Assembly: GCA_040285825.1 (NCBI GenBank) | Contig: JAUPSS010000011.1 | Coordinates: forward strand, 558,001-622,000 | Reading direction: 5' to 3' | From: Eukaryota sp. TZLM1-RC | Lineage: Eukaryota > Metamonada: BaSk clade | Length of the DNA: 64,000 bases | Shown here: piece after piece, positions 21,091-31,162 of the stretch | Layout of the letters: each line of letters begins with the position of its first letter | Numbering within the stretch: position 1 is the stretch's first letter | The notes under the pieces: model-generated | Told to the model about the DNA's origin: nothing | The model's database searches: none | Seen by the model: the letters and a program-made list of their open reading frames with translations, nothing else | Translations under genes and position numbers: made by a program

Positions 21091-21876
21091 ATGCTACTGA
21101 GCTCTTCCACTGTGGTTCTACTTTCTCTCGTCTCTGTTTCTCTCTTTGTTTTCCTGGTTCAGTTGTTTTCTCCTCATCGTTTTGCTGTATACCGTCGTTC
21201 TCTAGGAGGTATTCTTGCAACTTTTCTTATTTTGTCCAGCTATTCCACAGCTCTCAATCATGTAAATTTCTTCAACCTCCTTCTCAGCACAATCCAATCC
21301 AGCTTTAGACTGTCATCCATTTTCATCCCTGTCTTTATCACCTCTATTCCTTATTTTCCTGATCTCATTGTGTATATTTCCCAATGTGTTGGGACCGGGA
21401 AACTCAAATTTATTAATTTTCTCAGTTTTAAAAGTCTCTACCCCCTTATTCTCCGCAATGTGGTCTTTGCACCCATTCTCGAAGAGTTGTCCTTTAGGTT
21501 GCCTTTCCTAGTGATCTTTAACTCTAAACTAATCACTTCTCGTTCCTTCCTAATAATTCTTTCTTCAGTTCCTTTCTCTGTTGCTCATTTCCATCACTTT
21601 TTGTTCCCTTTGCTGCGTTCCTTTGTTTTTGGTGGCCGTTATTCCCCTGGAATGACATTATCTTCTGCATTTTTCCAACTTTGTTACACTTTTATATTTG
21701 GTGTTTATGTTTCGTTTGTCTGTTTCAAATATGGAATTTTTGGCGCTATATTAACCCATTCTGTTGCGAATTTTGGTTCTATACCCAGTAGTTTTTTGTT
21801 AAATAAGTTTTATTTCTTTTTGTTTATTATTTGTTTATCTGTATGGCTTTTATTTGTAATCTATTGTCTAATTTAA
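21091..21876 (+). CDS. RCE1: CAAX prenyl endopeptidase RCE1
   Basis: RCE1 is the ER-membrane glutamate protease that removes the last three residues of prenylated CAAX proteins such as Ras. The 261-aa sequence has about seven hydrophobic segments and the family's catalytic signature in order: 'LRNVVFAPILEELSFRLPF' (EExxxR), 'FSVAHFHHFLFPLLRSF' (first catalytic His region), 'FFQLCYTFIFGVYVSFV', and 'AILTHSVANFGSIP' (His/Asn motif). Start at 21091 gives a signal-anchor-like hydrophobic N-terminus. No intron needed. It converges with SKI8, whose stop lies only 25 nt away. Confidence 0.9.
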   Translation: MLLSSSTVVLLSLVSVSLFVFLVQLFSPHRFAVYRRSLGGILATFLILSSYSTALNHVNFFNLLLSTIQSSFRLSSIFIPVFITSIPYFPDLIVYISQCVGTGKLKFINFLSFKSLYPLILRNVVFAPILEELSFRLPFLVIFNSKLITSRSFLIILSSVPFSVAHFHHFLFPLLRSFVFGGRYSPGMTLSSAFFQLCYTFIFGVYVSFVCFKYGIFGAILTHSVANFGSIPSSFLLNKFYFFLFIICLSVWLLFVIYCLI

Positions 21877-21901
21877 CATTTTTAGTAAATATTTATTAAT
21901 T

Positions 21902-22837
21902 TTATGATATAGAATGCAAACATAATTGTCGATCGTCACCCACTGAAACAAGATACTTTCCATCACTACTGATATCAATGGACCATACATGATCACTATG
22001 GGCATCAATGGTGGCTATACACTGCCTGGAACCCAACTCCCAAACCCTAATTGATCCATCTGCAGAGGAAGAGAAAAGTCGCTGGGATTCAGGGTCAAAA
22101 CAAAGGCTCAATATCCAAGATGAATGACCAACAAAGGTATCAACCAAAGAACCTGAAGCTACTTCATATATCCTTATTGACATGTCATCGCTACCAGAGG
22201 CGACATAGGTATTGTTAGGAGAGAAGACTGTCGTTCTACAGGGGGCAGTATGGTCATGAGCTTCAAAAAGCACTTGAGACCTTTCAAGGTCAATCACAGC
22301 CATGGTGCCATCACGTTGACCACATGCAATGTACCTTCCATCAGGGGACTTGGATTAGGAAGTGAGAAGGGGAAAACATACAAAGCATGTAGATATAACA
22401 AAGTCATTTCGGTTTATAGACTGGACCTTTTCTCGAGAATCAGTATTCCACAACGTGATTCGACCGACATGGCCTCCTGATGCTACCAAAGAACCATCAG
22501 GGCTCAGAGAAACTCCCCAAGTCTCTACAGGAGAAGGTTTGATCTCTGCAGTGATGGTACATGAGAGTGGATCAAAAATTTTTATAGATGAATCCATACA
22601 ATGGGCAACTGCAATAGAGGATTGTGATGAGGTTGCTATTTCAACTACTCCAAGAGCGAAATGATCAGCTTGTTGTTGAGAAAGATCGGCACTAGAATCA
22701 TCTGACAGAAGTTTTTGTATATCCCATGACTTGAGTGTTTCATCAACAGAACCAGTTAAAATCAGATTGTCACAAAACTTAACTGTCCAAATAGAGTCTG
22801 CATGAGCGTTGGGAGTTCTGTGAATGGTGCTGTACAT
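21902..22837 (-). CDS. WDR61: WDR61/SKI8 WD40 protein, one 33-nt intron
   Basis: Exons 22837-22382 and 22348-21902 give a 300-aa WD40 propeller. It matches WDR61/SKI8 closely: 'HADSIWTVKFCDNLILTGS', 'VETWGVSLSPDGSLVASGG', 'VASGSDDMSIRIYEVASG', 'FVGHSSWILSLCFDPESQ', 'HSDHVWSIDISSDGKYLVSV', 'GDDRQLCLHSI'. SKI8 is shared by the Ski RNA-decay complex and the Paf1 transcription complex. The intron 22381-22349 starts GTATGTTT, contains CCTAAT near its end and stops at AAG. Splicing restores 'STCF-SPDGRYIACGQRDG', the expected WD repeat. Unspliced, the frame hits a stop. Confidence 0.93.
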
Positions 22838-22882
22838 GAAAGTGTGAATGGATGTTTGTAGTTTTTGTGTGACTTTTTACCT

Positions 22883-22905
22883 TCGCACCGTCAGTGCGGG
22901 TGCGA
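22883..22905. other. Small GC-rich hairpin upstream of SKI8
   Basis: TCGCACC (22883-22889) and GGTGCGA (22899-22905) can form a 7-bp stem with a 9-nt loop. It lies about 45 nt upstream of the SKI8 start in otherwise AT-rich DNA. It could be a promoter or 5' UTR element. Confidence 0.3.
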
Positions 22906-22911
22906 TAGGAG

Positions 22912-23350
22912 GTAAATCTTGAACAGATTATTGAAAGTTTTTATACGTTCTTTATCTTAAAAATTTGTTACTCAGGTTAAAGTACCTACTACCGACTAAA
23001 ATTGACAGGTATAAAGCAAAGTTGCTATCCTTGAATGCTGATTCGCATACTCATTATGTCCTTTGTCCATTTGCTTTTCCCTACATGGCACGCTTGTACC
23101 ACTTGCTTTATCTTTCTTGGATGATTTTGTTGAGATTGTGAAACAACGCACAGGAAGAATTTTTGACAAAACGTTTTGGCAGAACAGAATTGTATTTTCA
23201 ATTTTTGAAGGTGGTCTCCCGTTATTGTTTTCTGCTTTATCATCACTTGAACATTTTTATGAAAGAAAAACTTCTGGTCAATTCCTTTTGGCTGATTTGG
23301 GTATGAAGATTTAGAATTTCAAAATTGTTCTTTAGTTTTTCGTTGGAATA
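22912..23350 (+). mobile_element. RLE-D fragment with internal deletion
   Basis: Begins with a scrap of RT ('IESFYTFFILKICYSG'-like, 22930-22978), then jumps to 'DRYKAKLLSLNADSHTHYVLC' and the endonuclease tail with 'ALSFLDDFVEIVKQRTGR', 'TFWQNRIVFSIFEGGLP' and 'FLLADLG', followed by a one-base shift before 'YEDLEF'. About 450 codons are missing between the two parts. Confidence 0.75.
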
Positions 23351-23404
23351 AATTAAATCAGCAAAAAAAAAGATTATTTGTAGATTTCGATTCTTTTTTT
23401 TTTT

Positions 23405-24955
23405 CTTATTTATTTTTATTCAACAACAAATATGAAATACACAATTAAAACTCCACATCCTCAAAACCTGCCTACCCTACATCAAAACGATTAATTGCTA
23501 AAGATTCAGAAAATTTCCCAAAAGAAGATAGTGAATCAGAAATTAGTTTTACCATTCCCTTAAAAATAGAAAATACAATCCTGTTTTGCCAGTAAACACG
23601 ATTGAAAATTCTTCCAGTTCTTTCCTTTACAACTACAACAAAATCCTCAAGGAAAGCCATAGCAGCCTTACCTAGAGATCCAAGCAAAGAAAAAACAAAT
23701 GGACATAAATTATATTGGGCATAAGAATTTTCATTAACCGAGGAAATGGGTTTCGCATATTTAGCAATTTTATATTTTTCGCCTGCAAGAAGAGGATTAT
23801 TTACATCCGAGTTAATGAAATGTTCGTTAGAGGAATTACAAGGGTCAATAGACATGGCGTCCAAAATAGTAAAACTACCATTTAAACCAGGAACAACTAG
23901 ATCACCTCTAGTCAGACCCATAGAAGCTCTGTTGTAACGTGTACTATCAATATTGGGATCATCAAGAATTAATTTTGATAACAGCGGTTCTAAAAAGGAA
24001 TCTACTCGATATGATTTGCACATTACATAAATTTGGTCCCTAACGTTATTATGCACTTTGCTTCTAAACGTAATGAAATGTTTACAGTTCAAAAGATGAG
24101 TAAACAAAAGAGGTTTACCACATTTACAAGTTAAATGATTGGGCAAATTGTTTGGCCACAGAAAACAACGAAAACGCATGTTTAGAAGCCATTCATTGTC
24201 TTTTAACAAAAGTCCATAAACAGAGGGAACTTGAGTTACTAAAGCAGCAGCTGAACTATCACGAATATCCTTTAAAAAATTACCGAAAGCGGGATTTTTA
24301 GTTTTGGCCAAGCCAAGTCTTACTTCATAATCCAAGCCTTCATATAATTTAACCAGATGGTGCTGAAGCTTTTTCAAGCAAAAACGTAAATTTGGAAGTG
24401 ATCGGGTGGGAATTTCTTGAACATTTTGAGGAAAACACTGAATCCAGATATCACTAGGCAAATTATCTAATTCGATTTGAAGTTGATTCAAATAACAATT
24501 TGATTCACCATTGATCAGATGAACATCAAAAGGAAACCTTTGAAAAAATTCAAAAACAAAATTTTTACCACCTCCTAAAAAAGCTGCTTTACACAGAATC
24601 GAAGATTTGGTGAATCCAATTCCACCCAAATCTGCTGAACAAAATACATGACTTCGAATTAAAGATTCATTTACTTCTAATAAAGAAGAAAAAAATTTGA
24701 CTCGAAGTTTGTTAAAAGATCTGCAAAAATTGAGAGATACCGATGGGGGAGTTGACCTTAAAATATGAGTGAATTTTCCAGAATAACAAATTTTTAAAAT
24801 AAAAAATTTGATGTGTTTCTCAATGTCACATTCAGCAATCAAACTAAGATCCTTGTCAAACTTCTCCAATAAATTGTTAAATGGGAATAAATTTCATCCA
24901 AATTGCCAAGCCAACATCCAAGAAACTTTCGATTCTTTTTGAATATTATTATTAT
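23405..24955 (-). mobile_element. RLE-E retrotransposon copy, best preserved frame of the window
   Basis: The frame 24869-23472 (465 aa) covers the RT thumb ('DIEKHIKFFILKICYSGKF'), 'RSFNKLRVKFFSSLL', 'GGIGFTKSSILCKAAFLGGG', the linker, the zinc knuckle 'CKCGKPLLFTHLLNC', 'RSKVHNNVRDQIY', the endonuclease ('RGDLVVPG', 'ILDAMSIDPCN', 'KYKIAKYAKPIS') and 'YNLCPFVFSLLGSLG'. The frame upstream of 24869 continues after a one-base shift with 'KFLGCWLGNLDE'. At the end GAG is changed to TAG, which removes the last nine residues (EAGFEDVEF in sister copies). Nearly all other codons are intact. Confidence 0.85.
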
Positions 24956-25692
24956 CTGAAACAACTTATTTAAAATAACAATGTTATCTGATCCTCATCA
25001 CTCATCGAGCTCCTACATGGTTGATTGAAGACATTGGGCCTACCAATGAATGTGATGGATGGTTACTTCCTGATGGCTACTGTCGCTGACCTGAGTAACA
25101 GATGTTTTGAAGACGTAAGTGACCAATCAGTCAAACCTGTGTCAATCATATGAACGATAATTGACTGAGAATTAAGAAAGCCTTATTTCTAAGATGTTAG
25201 AATATTTTTGAGAGAAATTCCCAGAAATTTCAATTCTTAGGATGCTTATAGTGTTGCTTTAATTTAATCCAGTTGAATCAAACTGATTTCCACTTTTATT
25301 TAAACACTGGTGCACAACAATCTCCTTTTTTTACTATGAAAGAATTTTTCAAAAGTGTCGGTAATAAGTGAAAACTCTAGTGATTACACGGATCTTGAAG
25401 CTGCAAAAGTAAGTTAAATTTATTTATTTCATTTATATATGCATATATTTATCTAACAGTAATTAATTCAAAGTCCAAGCGTCTATTTAATGAACTTTAT
25501 AACAAATGTATGATTTAGCAATATAATCACATTAAATAAATCGATACCAATAAATAAAATAAAAATCTGTTTCAAGTACCCTACCAAGACCAAGGGTTGA
25601 ATGAAACAAACAGTCTGTTGATGTTATTAAACAAGTAAAACACAAACTCAATTTAATTAATTTAATAGTTTTTAAACTGAATTAAATCACCA
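24956..25692. other. Spacer with short ambiguous open stretches
   Basis: Around 25,000-25,140 two overlapping plus-strand frames look mildly coding ('APTWLIEDIGPTNECDGW' and 'MDGYFLMATVADLSNRC'). Neither is long or recognisable. The 25,350-25,690 part is AT-rich and should include the meckelin 3' UTR. Confidence 0.35.
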
Positions 25693-28596
25693 TCAAGCAG
25701 ATACGAGCTGACTTAATGGTAATGAATGATGGGCTACCGAGAGCACCGTTGTAGCTTTTCTTATAAAACTAGCAACTATTGATAAGGAAAATGTGAATAG
25801 AATGGCAGGGTAAAGCCCTAGAGTTGAATAGAAAAACGAAATACAAAAAATTTCAAAAATAGCAAAGTCAAGAGATTTCCCAAGAAAACTTCTATTTTTG
25901 ATTGATGATTCCGTGGATTGTACAAGATTTGATTGATTGTGAATTGATGGACTTAATCTGAGCCATGATTCCACAAATGATTGCTTGATTATATGGTTTC
26001 CGGTTATCAACTCATCAATCCATTTGATTAATTGCCCATTTGCTTTTGATTGTACTTTTCCCAACTGCTCAAAAGAGTTCAATTCTCGAGAATCACGTTC
26101 GTTCTTGTTGAAAATGATTGACCGCTGTTGAAGAGCACGTGATCTAGCACGTGAGGCTGCTGCCCAAGAACGGTCAAAAATAGATCGATCTTGTCCAGTT
26201 AAAAAAACCTCAAATATTTGGCAATGATCATCTTCACCAAAACCAACTTTGTTGAGAGAAACACCTCGTTTAGGTAACGTTCCTCGACTTTCCCCAATCA
26301 AAAATGATGTCAGTTCTGAGCTGGTGACGTCAGACCTTCCTGCAACACTTCTGCCGTGAATATAAAAACCAGAGAAGGGCTCATCCAGTACAAGCAAAGA
26401 GATGTTGGTTAGTGGTAATAGATCAAGAAATCTGTTCAAGGGCGACTGATACACCCATCTATTCAAAGGAATTTTGACTAAATAGATAATAATGAATGAA
26501 AGGAGATATACAAAAGAGACAGTCCCTAGCAACAAAATAAATGATTCAGGAGCCAAATCAGAAACGGAAAGTGATGACAAAGACCAACGTGATAGTTGAA
26601 AATACCCCAGAATAAGGGAGGTCAAAAAACAAAGGGAGAAGGGATCACATGCTCTAATTGACTGTAAACTTGCCCAAATTTTGGCAATGTACACACTGCG
26701 CCAACAGGAAGGATTTTCAGAATTTTCCCAGTCAACTAAAAAAATGTCACTATAAAAAGAGGAAATGCAGGTCAAGAAAATTCTAATTGATGACGTGATC
26801 AAACAAATCAAAAAGACATTATAAACAAAAGAAAAAGATTCTTCATTTGGTAACAAAAGTACAATGATTCCTTGAAATCGAAAGACAACAAGGTAAAAAA
26901 GACTAACTAAAAGTAAAAAAACACCGAAATAGTTTGAAATAATTCTACAAATAGAATTGACTCCATTAAAGATGGAGTGGGAGAGAAAGGAATTGTTGAC
27001 GTGGCGTTGGTTGTAAACATAAAGATCCACTCCCCATCTTACTAGGCAAAGAGCGGTAATAGACCACAAGAGACCATTGGTAAGGGAAAGTAAAGTGGAA
27101 GAATCGGAAACTGTGTGGGATGAGAAAGTCGTGATTGGGAAGCTGCGACTAGAAACACGATTGTCAGTCACCAATGACGTGATGGGAGACAAGCTTCCCT
27201 TGTCGAGTCGGTCAAAAATGCCACTGGTCAATTCAATTCCTTCAGAATTCTCCAGACTAGACGTAATTACCTCTTCATACTCAATAGAAAGAATGGGAGG
27301 TAAAAGCAGAACTTTGCCCAACGACTGAGGAGTGGTTCTAAACATTAGGTCAACTTTCTTGGCGAAACGAATGACTGTGGGCGTGGTGGAAGAAGAAGTT
27401 GATCCAAAAACATGGTCAAAAAGGAAGAATCTTCTTGAAAGTGTCAAAAATGGGGAGGAAAGGTCATAATTATCATCATTATTGACCATTCTGACAGGAA
27501 CAGGAAGAAACTCATCATTGTAAACCAAAAACATTTCAGCAAAGAAAGGTAAAGGACTAGAACTAATCAAATCTAAAAGATCAAAAGTACACGTAATGTC
27601 CACGTCATTCCCAAAGACTTCCCAAGACTGATGCTTGACTTTCCTTGACTGTGACGTGGCGGTAACCCCACAAAAACTCAACAAACTAGAATCAGAGTAA
27701 CCCTTAAACTCACCATCTAATGCCCACAGACCCAATCTCAAATCAAGATTACTTCCAATGCCCAACACAGGCCAATCAGATGATTCCCTCAGAGCAGAAG
27801 CAGGGTCTTCATAAGTGACAAAGGGAAAATCATCAAGTTCAGAGATGGACTCACAGAGGGATGATTCAGAAGAAAAATAGGTGAGAGAGCAAAGGTTGAG
27901 GAGAGTGTTGCAAGGGGCCAAGGAGGATGAATTACCAACAAAAGAAGGATTCTCGAGCAATGTTTTGCATTGTAGATAAGCAGGACGGAAGAGCTGACGG
28001 ACAAGAAAGGAATCTACTGTGATTGGATTAGAAGAAGTTGAAGGATGAAAGGAAAGTTGGGAATGTGATGGAAACCTGGAGAGAACAGAAGTCAGATCAG
28101 CTTGCGAGAGGCAAGAAGAAAAGGCAAATGAATAGTCGGAAGGGCATTGACACTGGTCTTCAATAATGGAGAGGCCTCCACCATTGGAAGAGCAAGGAAG
28201 GCAGTGTTGGCTAGAGGGTGATGGTCTGACTGTGTTGGGAGGACAGGGTGAGCAGATGAGGGTTGAAAGGTTGGAGACTGTGAGGTAATCTGTTAAAGAG
28301 GGACAAGTACACTCTCCTTTGTTATAATCAGCCTCACATGGTAAACAAGATGCTCTATCAAGTGAAACAGCAGTAGTGTTGAGAGCACAAGAAACACAGG
28401 ATAGTGCTCCCTCATCACTACTAACAGTTGCATGGCCAGGGTAACAGGAGCATATAGAACCATCACCTAAAGAACCATCAGGACAAGTTTCACACTTTAA
28501 ACTAATAGGATGCAGATATTCATCTTCACTGCAAGTTGGACTAGCCAAAGAATGAAATAAGAGGATACTGAATGTGCAAAGCAAGAGCAGCTTCAT
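25693..28596 (-). CDS. TMEM67: Meckelin, ciliary transition-zone membrane protein
   Basis: A single 967-codon frame matching meckelin (MKS3/TMEM67; human 995 aa), a component of the MKS complex that gates the ciliary transition zone. Order: signal peptide ('MKLLLLCTFSILLFHSLAS'); Cys-rich EGF-like region with CxxC and CxC repeats to residue ~165; a beta-rich extracellular domain; a membrane region from ~residue 500 with about seven hydrophobic segments; 'DIFLVDWEN'; the hallmark 'FYIHGRSVAGRSD' (human YYIHGRSVHGHAD); and C-terminal hydrophobic spans. The start codon is 2 nt from the Fanzor copy-2 terminal hairpin on the same strand, so its leader is probably element DNA. No intron is needed. 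TGA stop. Confidence 0.93.
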   Translation of the reverse strand: MKLLLLCTFSILLFHSLASPTCSEDEYLHPISLKCETCPDGSLGDGSICSCYPGHATVSSDEGALSCVSCALNTTAVSLDRASCLPCEADYNKGECTCPSLTDYLTVSNLSTLICSPCPPNTVRPSPSSQHCLPCSSNGGGLSIIEDQCQCPSDYSFAFSSCLSQADLTSVLSRFPSHSQLSFHPSTSSNPITVDSFLVRQLFRPAYLQCKTLLENPSFVGNSSSLAPCNTLLNLCSLTYFSSESSLCESISELDDFPFVTYEDPASALRESSDWPVLGIGSNLDLRLGLWALDGEFKGYSDSSLLSFCGVTATSQSRKVKHQSWEVFGNDVDITCTFDLLDLISSSPLPFFAEMFLVYNDEFLPVPVRMVNNDDNYDLSSPFLTLSRRFFLFDHVFGSTSSSTTPTVIRFAKKVDLMFRTTPQSLGKVLLLPPILSIEYEEVITSSLENSEGIELTSGIFDRLDKGSLSPITSLVTDNRVSSRSFPITTFSSHTVSDSSTLLSLTNGLLWSITALCLVRWGVDLYVYNQRHVNNSFLSHSIFNGVNSICRIISNYFGVFLLLVSLFYLVVFRFQGIIVLLLPNEESFSFVYNVFLICLITSSIRIFLTCISSFYSDIFLVDWENSENPSCWRSVYIAKIWASLQSIRACDPFSLCFLTSLILGYFQLSRWSLSSLSVSDLAPESFILLLGTVSFVYLLSFIIIYLVKIPLNRWVYQSPLNRFLDLLPLTNISLLVLDEPFSGFYIHGRSVAGRSDVTSSELTSFLIGESRGTLPKRGVSLNKVGFGEDDHCQIFEVFLTGQDRSIFDRSWAAASRARSRALQQRSIIFNKNERDSRELNSFEQLGKVQSKANGQLIKWIDELITGNHIIKQSFVESWLRLSPSIHNQSNLVQSTESSIKNRSFLGKSLDFAIFEIFCISFFYSTLGLYPAILFTFSLSIVASFIRKATTVLSVAHHSLPLSQLVSA

Positions 28597-28598
28597 TC

Positions 28599-28617
28599 TT
28601 ATAGATATTATCTATAA
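28599..28617 (-). other. Terminal hairpin at the right end of Fanzor copy 2
   Basis: On the minus strand TTATAGA, loop TAATA, TCTATAA: a perfect 7-bp stem. It is homologous to the hairpin at 15985-16003, where A is replaced by G in the 3' arm (still pairing as U-G in RNA). It lies 2 nt before the meckelin ATG. Upstream of it GACACTTATTTCAT is identical in both copies. Confidence 0.6.
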
Positions 28618-30155
28618 CTATGAAATAAGTGTCAATAGAGACACTGAAGGACTGAGTCTTTTCTGATTTATTTTCTCCTCAATACATTCTTTTGAACCTT
28701 CAACAACCTTGGCTTTTTGTTGGTATACCGGTCTATCTTCACCATTTACATGTGCTTCCATCACTGCCAACATATTCAGCGAAGAATTTCAATCTCTTTT
28801 CCACAAACTTTCGCATGATTTCCACATGGTAAGCCCGTGACGAATAGACATCTCTTGCATCTTCCATGGCCTAGGATTTCTGCACCATCGGAATGTTTCA
28901 ACTGTTTTCTCCGATCTCTTACAGTTGAAACAGCAGCAACTGGTTCGAAAGTCATCAATTAAAAAGACCTTATAACCAGCTTTTTTAAATAGAATTCTCA
29001 AACCTTTTCCTTTGTTAGGTTCTTTGAATTTCATGTGTTTTCGTTGTTCCCAGTCTCCGATTCCAATAACTACTTGGCTGGGATCACCAATTACTGATTT
29101 GAATCTCTGAATCATTATTGCCTCAAATCTTGTGCGATTAATCTCAGCCCACCACCTTAGTTTCCTAAATATTTTTTGATGATAGACTTGACCAACAATA
29201 CTATTCACAAAATTTCTCTTGTTTAATATACTCCATAAATCTTTCAAACCTGCAGCTTTTGGAATTGAATTGGGATAAAGTTGCTTCCCATTCTGCTACA
29301 GATTTAGTTTTTTTGATCAGTGTTATTCAAATTTAATGAGTAATCAATTTCGTGGGGAATATTGATTTCTTGAGGTACTTTTCTTCTTAATAAACTAATT
29401 GTTCTTTCAGTCATTTGATTAATCATACTGCTGTTTAAATCCATCCTTTGTTGTTGCTCTTCAGATGGTTTATAATTGGATAGATCAATCACTCTACCAG
29501 TAGAGTTACTTATTGTGATAGGAGTGTCATTCCGTTTGCTGTCTCTTATTCTTTTGAATTTGAAACTTTTCGATTCAAATCTTCGTTGATTTTGAGTGCA
29601 ACCGAAATGAACATATTTATCTGTCTCAGGCTTTTTTGAATAAGTCATTCCTGTAGCTAAATTGGCAGAAAAAGAGTAGATCATATTTACATGGATCAGC
29701 AGCAGCAACGGTCATATCTTGAAATTGAGAAATGCTAATGCTGGGTGATCAATACATTTTTCTTTTTCTTTGAATTCTTATGCAGTTACTTTGTATTTTT
29801 TCAAGTCAATTCTAGAATGAATGAATGATACTGCTATTCCATCAGTCTCAATGCTAGTCACGATGTACTTGGAACTTTCTAAATAAAGTTTCGGGTTTTT
29901 AATCTCGTTTATTTTCAAAATGGTGTCCCGTAAAACAAAATCAGCAGCTTGATTATTACACTGATAAGACGACTTTTGACTAAGAATGTCCTTGTATTCG
30001 GCAAAGAACAAGTCCAATAAACTTGTCTTGTCAATTCTGATATAGGAGGGAAAACAAGAATTTTGAAAAGGCAGAGCATGAAAGAGTTTGCTCTCATCAC
30101 CTTCTAAATAATTATTAAAATAGAACATGGCACTTAAACACAAATTAAATTTTGA
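28618..30155 (-). pseudogene. Fanzor copy 2, 5'-truncated and broken
   Basis: Sister of the copy at 13.9-16.0 kb. Frames: 30143-29778 (N-terminal half, ending at a TAA), 29708-29304 (RuvC-I, with DPG changed to DPC, then the same K-rich region), and 29247-28789 (RuvC-II region 'GIGDWEQRKHMKFKEPNKGK', 'FLIDDFRTSCCCFNCKR', 'RNPRPW', 'HGLTMWKSCESLWKRD', then TGA and 'NSSLNMLAVMEAHV'). Shared with copy 1: the TAA after 'KYKVTA', a +1 frame change after 'QK', a +1 change after 'KFCE', and the TGA after the RuvC-III 'RD'. A zinc-finger Cys is Trp here ('MWKSC'). The first ~200 codons are missing; the 5' side abuts an RLE-C copy. Confidence 0.85.
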
Positions 30156-30169
30156 GGAAGAATTAAATT

Positions 30170-31055
30170 TTGAATTAATGTTAGACTTGGTTTTGGTAGG
30201 AACATAATCCCGCTTTTGCAGATCTTTTTACAAGATATGTGTGATAGTACATCTTCTGCTTGAGTAACAACAATTCCTCAAGTTTATGGCACTCTCTTAA
30301 CTGATTCTGCTTGGACTTTGAATATGAGACTTCATTCCATTTTCTGGCCTGATAATTTACCTCATAATTTAATTTGTAAATGTAGTAGAAAAATTACAAT
30401 TACTCATTTGTTAAATTGTAAGCAATTTATTACTTTTAGGAGCAAGTTTCACGATGCTATCAGAGACCAATTATAGTGTATGTGTTTGTCTCATAGAATT
30501 AAACCTTTTCTGTAACCTATGTTGTCAAATCTGTGTGATACTGAGGATGATTTTCATAAGAACAAAAGAGGTGATATCATATTACCTTGATTATATAGAA
30601 CCTTCATTGAAGTGGATGTAATGTCTGTTGATCCTTGTAATGTCTCACATGAAAGGCTTGCTAATTCTGAGATTCATAATCCTCTTTCTAATGCTGAAAA
30701 TTTCAAAATTAAATGGTGAAATGAACCTTTGTCCAAATTGTCAGCCAATATCATGCAAAATACAATTTGTATCCCGTTTTATTTTCTCTTTTTGGTTCAC
30801 TTGCTTTTCACGGCTTTACGTTTTTGGCAGATTTTGAAATGATTGTAAAGAAAAGAACCAATAAAAGTTTTAACAAAGTATTTTGGCAAAATAGCTTTGT
30901 GTTTTCTGTATTTGAAGGAATGGTGAAGATGGTTTCTGATGCTTTGCATTCTCTTGGATCTCACTATGAGAGAGTTGCATCTAGTTGTTTTGTTTTGGGA
31001 GAGTTAATATATTTAGATGTTGATTTATAAGTTGTTCAATAAATAATTGTTATTA
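30170..31055 (+). mobile_element. RLE-C retrotransposon copy, degenerate
   Basis: 5'-truncated within 'FNVRLG', then linker, zinc knuckle ('NLICKCSRKITITHLLNCK', as in other C copies), endonuclease ('VDVMSVDPCN') and tail in scattered frames; the last frame 30767-31030 ends 'LGELIYLDVDL'. Several stops. Its 5' end meets the truncated 5' end of Fanzor copy 2. Confidence 0.75.
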
Positions 31056-31162
31056 AAAAATATTAGCATTTAAAAATCAACAATGTTGATTAAGACCACT
31101 GCTCAAAATATTTAAATTTTAAAAACCTCCAATTAGATAGCTTTGGCCTACTCTGTTGTAGC

